Shown here: one piece after another, positions 1 to 4,473 of the stretch
Layout of the letters: each line of letters opens with the position of its first letter
How positions within the stretch are numbered: position 1 is the first letter of the stretch
Assembly (NCBI GenBank): GCA_040386295.1
Contig: JAZKFR010000140.1
Span: 1 to 7,839 of the forward strand
DNA length: 7,839 nucleotides
From: JAZKFR01 sp040386295
GTDB lineage: Bacteria; Pseudomonadota; Gammaproteobacteria; Burkholderiales; Rhodocyclaceae
Direction: 5' to 3'
The notes under the pieces: model-generated
Databases searched by the model: none
What the model saw: only the letters and a program-made list of their open reading frames with translations
Told to the model about the DNA's origin: nothing
Made by a program: the position numbers and the translations under genes

Positions 1-25
1 CAAGTGCTTCAGCGATTGTATTCAT
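1..25 (-). CDS. 5' end of next integron-cassette ORF (partial)
   Basis: Reading leftward on the minus strand, an ATG lies 3 bases after the end of the attC site, and the frame stays open to the window edge, giving MNTIAEAL. A start codon a few bases after the attC core (GTTAGGC) is the usual arrangement of a gene cassette, so this is probably the first codons of the next cassette gene. Only eight residues are visible, so no function can be given. There is no clear Shine-Dalgarno; the upstream bases are attC sequence, as is common for cassette genes. Confidence 0.45.
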
Positions 26-28
26 GAC

Positions 29-118
29 GCCTAACGTTTGAATTAAGGGGCGCCGGGCAAGGCGGGTAGCCCGAAGAAAAGTCGCTTGATCGGCGTCCCC
101 TTGACTGCTGGGTTAGGC
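29..118 (-). other. Integron attC recombination site
   Basis: A roughly 90-base imperfect palindrome has all the parts of an attC site. The outer boxes are GCCTAAC (29-35) and its exact complement GTTAGGC (112-118). The inner boxes are AAGGGGCGCC (45-54) and GGCGTCCCCTT (92-102), which pair except for one extra base at T96. Outer and inner boxes are separated by 9 bases on each side. The inner box with the extra base is on the right, and an ORF start follows on the left. Both place the site on the minus strand, with R'' at 118-112 and R' at 35-29. The folded + strand would then be the recombining strand. Known family behaviour: IntI-type tyrosine recombinases insert and excise cassettes at the G/TT of R'. 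No integrase gene is visible. The match is structural and strong, but no second attC was found in the window, so the right boundary of this cassette is unknown. Confidence 0.85.
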
Positions 119-313
119 CAAGCGCTGCAAAAACAGAAAGCTGGCAATGTACCGCAAACGCCGACCCAAACAGAAGCCCACGGCTGCGGGGTTTAAATTT
201 GAGACCTGACCCCGGTTGCACGATTCAACCGCGCCGGGTTGCGGAATCCGCACCCGCTGATGCACGCGTGCCAGCAGGTGGGCGCCGACCTTGCGTGTGC
301 AAGACGGGTTCAT
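113..313 (-). CDS. Possible small cassette ORF ending in attC stop
   Basis: An open frame of 66 codons starts at an ATG just past the fic stop codon and ends at the TAA supplied by the attC R'' box, ending in FLFLQRLA. Genes of integron cassettes often end on this TAA, which is the only positive argument. Against it: the frame crosses the dispersed motif at 194-213, there is no good Shine-Dalgarno, and the composition (many R, G, P and A) looks like translated non-coding DNA. The stretch may simply be the 3' tail of the cassette that carries fic. No domain is recognised. Confidence 0.2.
   Translation of the reverse strand: MNPSCTRKVGAHLLARVHQRVRIPQPGAVESCNRGQVSNLNPAAVGFCLGRRLRYIASFLFLQRLA
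194..213 (+). repeat. Dispersed motif copy 1 (TAAATTTGAGACCTGACCCC)
   Basis: This 20-base sequence matches the reverse complement of 2496-2515 at 19 of 20 positions. A third, shorter copy lies at 2532-2544. The bases just right of it can form two competing hairpins that share the CAACC arm at 226-230: CGGTTG (213-218) with CAACCG (226-231), or CAACC (226-230) with GGTTG (237-241). From memory, motifs of the form GGGGTCAGGTCTT occur repeatedly in beta- and gammaproteobacterial genomes near REP-associated transposases. No such transposase is seen here, so the element type is inferred. Confidence 0.6.
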
Positions 314-315
314 TC

Positions 316-1328
316 TTAGGCCAAACCGTACCAAACGCCACGCCCTGCGCCATGGCGTGTTAAATGCCCCGCATCGAGCAGCTTTTGCAGATGTTGCTTA
401 GCAGTGCTGCGATTCGCACCCGTCAATTCAACGGCTGACTTGAGTGTGATGCGTCCTCGTTCGCGGGTCAGGTCGAGAATTTTGAGCGACAAATCAGGTA
501 GTGCAGCCAACACGATTTTTTCGTTCTCGACTTTTTTCTCCAGTCGCTTGACCTGTACATAGAGCGAGTGCAAANNNNNNNNNNGATTTGTGTTTGCCGC
601 AAGGCAATGTAATAGCCGCCCTTGTTTTGCTCAATCACGGATTCAAGCGAGCTGTACGGCACATAGGCATAACCTGCCTGCAACAGCAACAACGTTGTAA
701 GGATCCGAGAAAGCCGACCGTTTCCGTCCTCAAACGGGTGAATAGCCAGAAATGTCACGATGAACACCGCAATGGCCAAGAGCGGGTGCAAGGTTCGGCT
801 TTCTTTTTCCATCCGATACCATGCCACGAGGTCAGCCATCATGCGCGGCGTGTCAAACGGAGAGGTGGTCTCAAAAACGACGCCGACAACTTTTCCATCA
901 GTATCACGGGCGACGACTTTGTTCTCGTGCGTCTTGTACTTGCCTCGATGCCCCTCGTCTTTGTCTACATAGGCAAGCAAATCGCGGTGCAATTGCTGGA
1001 TATGATTTTCATTGAAGGGGATGTACTCCCATGAGGTGAACACCAGTTCCATCACTTTGGCGTAGCCCGCAACCTCTTGTTCGTCGCGTGATTCAAATGA
1101 GGTACTGGATAAGCCCATCATGAGCTTTTCAACCTCTCGGTCAGACAGCTTGCTACCTTCTATGCGTGTGGATGAGCCAATGCTTTCGATGATGGCCACG
1201 CGCTTGAGTGCATTCAATCGTTCGGGCGAGATCGTGCCAAAGGCACGCCATGCCCCTTTGAACTCGTCAATGGTTGCGATGAGGGACAGGATTTCTGTCG
1301 AGATGCGCGGTGGCTGAAAATTGAACAT
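316..1328 (-). CDS. Fic family protein with C-terminal winged helix (COG3177-like)
   Basis: Probable cytoplasmic AMP-transferase (AMPylator) of the Fic family, with a DNA-binding tail. The first 248 residues run from 1328 to 585, up to the N run. They hold an inhibitory-helix motif SSTRIEG (about 52-58, the S/TxxxE/G type) and the catalytic motif HPFEDGNGRLSR (197-208) with the catalytic His, acidic residue, GNGR and final Arg all present. The last 85 residues (573-316) resume in another frame with LHSLYVQVKRLEKK, then a winged-helix-like segment (about ILDLTRERGRITLKSAVEL) ending in GRGVWYGLA. The frame change coincides with the 10-N gap, so the gene is probably intact and the gap mis-sized. 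Expected length is about 350 residues. The inhibitory motif upstream of the Fic core suggests class II autoinhibition. No good Shine-Dalgarno precedes ATG 1328, where the last unit of the upstream repeat array lies. The target is unknown; stand-alone Fic proteins with HTH tails may be toxins or regulators. Confidence 0.9.
575..584. other. Assembly gap (10 N) inside fic
   Basis: Ten N replace unknown sequence. Coding continues on both sides in frames that do not agree if the gap is really 10 bases. An uninterrupted fic gene needs a true gap of 2 modulo 3. From remembered family members, where QTQ is followed by about 17 residues before the LxxL..Q.KRL segment, roughly 47 bases are missing. The N run is therefore a placeholder, not a measured length. 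Confidence 0.9.
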
Positions 1329-1403
1329 ATCCGTAAATATATCCGTTTGTGTCCATTTTTGTCTATTTATGTCCGTTTTCCGTTTTTATATCCACTGATG
1401 TCC
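1328..1403 (-). promoter_or_regulatory. Phased direct-repeat array upstream of fic, likely operator
   Basis: On the + strand the core T(A/G)TC(C/T) recurs at 1328, 1340, 1350, 1360, 1370, 1389 and 1399, with an off-phase TTTCC at 1377. On the minus strand the units read GGATA or GGACA, often followed by AAA or TAAA. Spacing is 12, 10, 10, 10, 19 and 10 bases, close to one or two helical turns, so the units lie on one face of the DNA. The array abuts and overlaps the fic start codon, where a repressor would block transcription or initiation. The likeliest binder is the winged-helix tail of the Fic protein itself; this is inference. A possible TATAAA (-10-like) on the minus strand lies at about 1385-1390 within the array, without a convincing -35. 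Confidence 0.65.
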
Positions 1404-1474
1404 GTTTCCCACACATTTAATCGTCTTCATCTGTAAAAACGCTTTCCGCCTCGCAGGCTTTAAGGTCTCTACTT

Positions 1475-1567
1475 TTACACGTTATTAATTTCCGGGGGGA
1501 TTACCGGTGTGTGTGCTCCGAATGCACCAGACTTACCGCGACTGCGGCCGGTCTCGGCCACCACCAT
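1475..1567 (-). CDS. Possible 30-residue ORF of unknown function
   Basis: A short open frame starts at an ATG (MVVAETGRSRGKSGAFGA) and ends ...TPVIPPEINNV. The same frame is open upstream to a TGA near 1613 and could add NPSRGCL before the Met. It lies in a GC-rich patch (about 1491-1600) between AT-rich flanks, in the 300-base space between fic and the next gene upstream. There is no strong Shine-Dalgarno. I cannot assign it to a family; it may be a relic of a longer gene or non-coding DNA. Apart from this ORF and the repeats beside fic, I see nothing else in 1404-1628. Confidence 0.2.
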   Translation of the reverse strand: MVVAETGRSRGKSGAFGAHTPVIPPEINNV

Positions 1568-1628
1568 CAGGCAACCGCGGGAGGGGTTGAAAACTAGGCG
1601 GTGGGAATGAATTCACCCAAATACAAAA

Positions 1629-2285
1629 TTAAGAAGTGTGAACCCTAGAAGATCGAAATGATTTGAACCACTCTCGTCGCGACAACGCAGGAAGTCGAAC
1701 ACGTGTCTCTTTAGGCACTGCACCATCAAACGGCACCCCATCAAACCAAGTTCTTCTCGACAAGGCCACCATATGCTCAATAAATTTGTTGGGGCCAGCA
1801 ACTGTTACGCAGGTCGAGTAGTCCCGCAGGATTACAAATGAAAGCTCGTCCTCTTGAGGGAATATTGCTAGTGAAGAAAACGCTCCTGCTTGGAGAAAAT
1901 CTGCATCTGGAATGCCTTGGCAGTCTTTACTGCTAGAAAATAGTATCTGCCCAAATGCCATAAAGTTAAGTGGGACACAACGAACATCAAGGCTTGCTCT
2001 GTAGGCCTTGAATATATCCAAAGTGTCAGCAGCATAAAGTCGTTGAATATTCCGTGCTCTGGAATACCGCATTAAGCTCGACGCAAAAAATCCCATCATG
2101 TCGGCATCACTAATGAAGCAGGCTTCCCACCCCTTCGCCTTTATCCAATCACTGTTGAGTGTCCGCACATTCAACAATCCAGTCGTCAACTCTGTATAGC
2201 GAGCTGGTGAAAGTTGCAATTTAACCTTTGTTGCGAAACAGCTAGTAGTAACAATGGCAGTTTTTGATTCATCGTTTTTGTCCAA
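1629..2285 (-). CDS. Unknown protein, candidate immunity protein
   Basis: A 218-residue protein starting at TTG 2285 (MDKNDESKTAIV) and ending ...RSSRVHTS. The frame is open further, to a GTG at 2357, but the TTG is preferred because AGGAG sits at 2293-2297, 7 bases upstream. With that start the gene overlaps the end of the toxin-like remnant by 17 bases, which suggests translational coupling. No signal peptide or membrane segment is evident; it is probably cytoplasmic. I recognise no domain. Aromatic-rich stretches such as ACFISDADMMGFFASSLM and LSFVILRDYSTCVTVAG give it a normal globular look, and its base composition is more AT-rich than the dcw genes. Polymorphic-toxin genes are usually followed directly by their immunity gene, so that role is inferred from position alone. 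It could instead be an unrelated accessory gene. Confidence 0.65.
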   Translation of the reverse strand: MDKNDESKTAIVTTSCFATKVKLQLSPARYTELTTGLLNVRTLNSDWIKAKGWEACFISDADMMGFFASSLMRYSRARNIQRLYAADTLDIFKAYRASLDVRCVPLNFMAFGQILFSSSKDCQGIPDADFLQAGAFSSLAIFPQEDELSFVILRDYSTCVTVAGPNKFIEHMVALSRRTWFDGVPFDGAVPKETRVRLPALSRREWFKSFRSSRVHTS

Positions 2286-2499
2286 AGCGAATCTCCTGAA
2301 CTGTTCTTGGCTTAGCGGAAGGACGGTTGTTATCTTGTATTTCAATTGTCGGCGCACCGTCAGAGCTTATAGGACGAACAATTACAGCCGTTCCATCGGG
2401 TAAGACACCTCGTCGTATGTCTCCGCTTACGGTTGTGCCAACGATTTTTACCTCTGAGAGGGGCATGGCATCAAAAACTCTATTTGCAAAGCTTCGGGG
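2269..2499 (-). pseudogene. 3' remnant of a polymorphic-toxin-like gene
   Basis: The frame reads SFANRVFDAMPLSEVKIVGT at its start, then GVLPDGTAVIVRPISSDGAP, TIEIQ, and ends EIRFGQKR. The pattern G-LPDGT-VIVRP-SSDG-PTIEIQ-IR resembles the extreme C-termini of many Rhs/CDI-type toxins as I remember them. An ATG at 2466 would give only 65 residues, but protein-like sequence continues upstream of it to about 2494 and then meets an in-frame TGA (2502-2500) inside the inverted repeat. This fits a large toxin gene cut off at the repeat, leaving about 75 terminal residues. No delivery domain, Rhs repeats or identifiable catalytic centre remain. Alternatively it is a small stand-alone gene starting at 2466; there is a GATGCC rather than a Shine-Dalgarno just upstream, so I favour a remnant. 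Nuclease type cannot be told. Confidence 0.55.
2293..2297 (-). promoter_or_regulatory. Shine-Dalgarno AGGAG deciding a TTG start
   Basis: AGGAG lies 7 bases before TTG 2285, inside the last codons of the toxin-like remnant. It is the best ribosome-binding site near the start of the 218-residue gene, and the reason for choosing TTG over the upstream GTG at 2357. Confidence 0.6.
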
Positions 2500-2545
2500 T
2501 CAGGTCTTAAATTTATAGTGGATTCACATTCAAGACCTGAGCCCG
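2495..2545. repeat. Imperfect inverted repeat (dispersed motif copies 2 and 3)
   Basis: CGGGGTCAGGTCTT (2495-2508) pairs with AAGACCTGAGCCCG (2532-2545): 14 positions with one mismatch (G2499/G2541), around a 23-base AT-rich loop. The left arm extended to 2515 matches the motif at 194-213 in inverted orientation (19/20). The right arm supplies the last codons (GLRS-stop) of the membrane-protein ORF, and the left arm supplies the stop that ends the open frame of the toxin remnant. It looks like a REP/MITE-like palindrome inserted or recombined between the two genes. It could also act as a weak terminator for the membrane-protein gene, but it lacks a T-tract. Confidence 0.7.
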
Positions 2546-3033
2546 CTTATGTGCGTTGATTTTGAACTTGGGGCATGCAGCATGCGCCTGCGTACGAGCT
2601 CAACAAGAACTTCGTGTGTCGGCGTCAGGCCGGAAACGTTGATTGCTTGTACAGAATTTGAGCCGCGCCTCCGCACCATTAGGAAAATGAATGGGGAGCG
2701 CCCCGCAAAATTTAGTTTGGCTGATTCAAGTTGCAGCCAAGGGAGATGGAGCGAGCCAAAAAATCCTCGGTAAAACAAGGCCTCACTGGTGCAGCGAATA
2801 CGTCCGCTGGGCGCAACCATAAACCAAGCCGAATACAAAGCCATCGTAAGCCCTCCAATGCTGAATACGGCAGAGCCAGCCAGAACCAGTATTTCCGGGC
2901 GGGAAGGACCAGGCAAAATGAACGGCAGCCCGAAAAGCACTGCGCAGACTAAGCCCATTGTCGCCATCACAAGGTGCCCAAAGCGGCCGTACAACGAAGT
3001 TCGAAACAGCACGTCGTTCATAAGCTCTAACAT
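2530..3033 (-). CDS. Two-helix membrane protein of unknown function
   Basis: A 167-residue protein starting MLELMNDVLFRTS; a second start, Met5 (3021), is equally possible because neither has a strong Shine-Dalgarno. Two hydrophobic helices are visible: about 23-44 (LVMATMGLVCAVLFGLPFIL) and about 49-73 (ILVLAGSAVFSIGGLTMALY). A soluble C-terminal part of about 95 residues follows, with short beta-like strands (RIRCTSEALFYRGFFGSLHLP, then SPFIFLMVRRRG). Two N-terminal helices followed by a beta-rich domain recall bacterial PH-like (YcxB-type) membrane proteins, a loose resemblance only. The last residues and the stop codon lie within the inverted repeat, so the native C-terminus may have been altered. 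It is the first gene downstream of the ftsZ terminator; no promoter is convincing. It could be the immunity protein of a lost toxin, but nothing shows this. Confidence 0.6.
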   Translation of the reverse strand: MLELMNDVLFRTSLYGRFGHLVMATMGLVCAVLFGLPFILPGPSRPEILVLAGSAVFSIGGLTMALYSAWFMVAPSGRIRCTSEALFYRGFFGSLHLPWLQLESAKLNFAGRSPFIFLMVRRRGSNSVQAINVSGLTPTHEVLVELVRRRMLHAPSSKSTHISGLRS

Positions 3034-3154
3034 AAATCCAGCCCCACATCCGACGCAAAAAAACCGTCAACCGTGACGCCTAAAACCACAAAACAAAAGA
3101 AATCTGTTTAATCACCAGCCCTACTTGAGCAATTTAGCACCGCATCAGAATGCT

Positions 3155-3193
3155 AAAAATCGATCAACGCGCAGCAGCAACCCACCGCGCGTT
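3155..3193 (-). terminator. Candidate terminator after ftsZ
   Basis: On the minus strand, AACGCGC (3193-3187) and GCGCGTT (3172-3166) form a perfect 7-pair stem with a 14-base loop. After GATCGA comes a run of five T (3159-3155). It begins 12 bases past the ftsZ stop. The T-run starts 6 bases after the stem, so it is not a perfect intrinsic terminator, but its position at the end of the dcw operon supports the call. Confidence 0.5.
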
Positions 3194-3204
3194 CCGCCCA
3201 AAAA

Positions 3205-4395
3205 TCAATCCGCCTGCTTCCGCAAAAACGCCGGAATGTCGTAGCGATCGACACCGCTATTGGCCAGAGCTTCGACGGTGACGTTGCGGCCTTTACGGAT
3301 CACGGCAGGAACAGCGTCTAGCTGGCCGTAGTCGATCTGTGCATTGCTGCTTGACGCGTAGCCACCGTCGGTGCCGGTCGCTTGCGCGAGCGGGCTGTTG
3401 ATCACTTCAAAGCTCTGCCGTTTGGCGGCAGCTTGACCCAAGCCGGTGGCGACTACCGTGACGCGAATATCTTCGCCCATGGTTTCGTCGTACACCGCAC
3501 CGAAGATGATGTGCGCGTCTTCAGCAGCAAAAGCGCGCACGGTGTTCATCACTTCATTGACCTCTTTCATTTTGAGGCCACGTGTTGAGGTGATGTTGAC
3601 GAGTACGCCTTTCGCGCCCGAGAGGTTGATGCCTTCGAGCAGGGGCGAGGCCACGGCTTGTTCGGCGGCGATTCTTGCGCGGTCGGCGCCGCTGGCGTTG
3701 GCTGAACCCATCATCGCCATACCCATTTCGCCCATAACGGTGCGCACGTCTTCAAAGTCTACGTTGACCAAACCGGGGAAGTTGATGATCTCGGCGATGC
3801 CGCCGACGGCGTTGCGCAGCACGTTATCCGCCGCTTTGAAGGCATCGTCCATAGAAACGTCGTCGCCTAATACTTCCATCAGCTTGTCGTTGAGAATCAC
3901 GATCAGCGAATCCACGTGTTTTTGCAGCTCGGCGATGCCCGCTTCGGCGATTTTGAGGCGCTTACCTTCAAAACCAAAAGGCTTGGTCACCACCGCCACG
4001 GTGAGAATGCCGAGTTCGCGCGCCACCTGCGCGACAATCGGCGCGGCGCCCGTACCGGTGCCGCCGCCCATGCCGGCTGTGATGAACACCATGTGCGCCC
4101 CTTTGAGCGCTTCGGCGATTTGCTCGCGTTCTTCAAGCGCGGCGGAACGACCGGCTTCTGGCTTAGCGCCCGCGCCTAGACCCGATTTGCCCAGGCGCAG
4201 TCTTTGTTCGGCGCCGCTGCGTTTGAGCGCCTGCGCGTCGGTGTTGGCGGCGACGAACTCAACGCCATTGACCCCTTCACGAATCATATGATCGACGGCG
4301 TTACCCCCGGCGCCACCAACCCCAATCACCTTGATGATGGTACCCACTGCCTCTGCCTCGGGGGTGGTTTCTGCTTTGTCGATAATTTCAAACAT
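3205..4395 (-). CDS. ftsZ: Cell division protein FtsZ
   Basis: Tubulin-like GTPase that polymerises into the Z-ring at mid-cell. 396 residues, normal length. The nucleotide loop GVGGAGGNAV is at 25-34, the tubulin signature GGGTGTG at 110-116, and the T7 catalytic loop NVDFEDV at 211-217. A variable linker follows, then the conserved tail DIPAFLRKQAD that binds FtsA, ZipA and MinC-type partners. The frame is open for 47 more codons upstream, but ATG 4395 is chosen because GAGGAGA lies 5 bases before it and the upstream residues do not look like FtsZ. It follows ftsA after 76 bases, the widest spacer in this operon, and appears to be the last gene of the cluster. No missing key residue. Confidence 0.98.
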   Translation of the reverse strand: MFEIIDKAETTPEAEAVGTIIKVIGVGGAGGNAVDHMIREGVNGVEFVAANTDAQALKRSGAEQRLRLGKSGLGAGAKPEAGRSAALEEREQIAEALKGAHMVFITAGMGGGTGTGAAPIVAQVARELGILTVAVVTKPFGFEGKRLKIAEAGIAELQKHVDSLIVILNDKLMEVLGDDVSMDDAFKAADNVLRNAVGGIAEIINFPGLVNVDFEDVRTVMGEMGMAMMGSANASGADRARIAAEQAVASPLLEGINLSGAKGVLVNITSTRGLKMKEVNEVMNTVRAFAAEDAHIIFGAVYDETMGEDIRVTVVATGLGQAAAKRQSFEVINSPLAQATGTDGGYASSSNAQIDYGQLDAVPAVIRKGRNVTVEALANSGVDRYDIPAFLRKQAD

Positions 4396-4400
4396 GACGG

Positions 4401-4407
4401 TCTCCTC
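4401..4407 (-). promoter_or_regulatory. Strong ftsZ Shine-Dalgarno
   Basis: GAGGAGA lies 5 bases before ATG 4395. It is the strongest ribosome-binding site in the dcw part, consistent with FtsZ being needed in far higher amounts than FtsA or FtsQ, and it rules out the longer upstream start at 4536. Confidence 0.85.
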
Positions 4408-4449
4408 GTAAAAAATGAAAAAGTAAATAAAGTCGATGTGCTCACGCGC

Positions 4450-4473
4450 TTTGCTGCATTTGCTGCATTTGCT
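4450..4473. repeat. Short tandem repeat of TTTGCTGCA at the ftsA stop
   Basis: TTTGCTGCA occurs twice in tandem (4450-4458, 4459-4467), followed by a partial TTTGCT (4468-4473) that runs into the ftsA stop codon. It occupies the start of the ftsA-ftsZ spacer. A 9-base unit keeps frame, and slippage here would change only the spacer length. No function is apparent. Confidence 0.7.

Noticed and set aside
468..574. Continuation of the Fic frame through the N run (CTRSMYRSSDWRKKSRT...)
   Set aside because: This is an out-of-frame reading caused by the wrong gap length; the other frame gives the proper family C-terminus.
1328..1403. CRISPR array
   Set aside because: Units are only 5-8 bases at 10- to 12-base steps with no spacers of CRISPR size; a phased operator fits better.
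1404..1628. A second attC site between the immunity-like gene and fic
   Set aside because: No pair of complementary RYYYAAC/GTTRRRY boxes with inner arms was found by eye in this stretch.
2783..3076. Other open frames on both strands across the membrane-protein gene
   Set aside because: They are shadows of the 2530-3033 frame; their translations lack membrane helices or any coherent domain pattern.
3446..4291. Long + strand open frame (281 codons) opposite ftsZ
   Set aside because: It is antisense to a clear ftsZ gene and its protein is low-complexity Ser/Ala/Pro/Thr-rich, typical of a shadow frame in GC-rich coding DNA.
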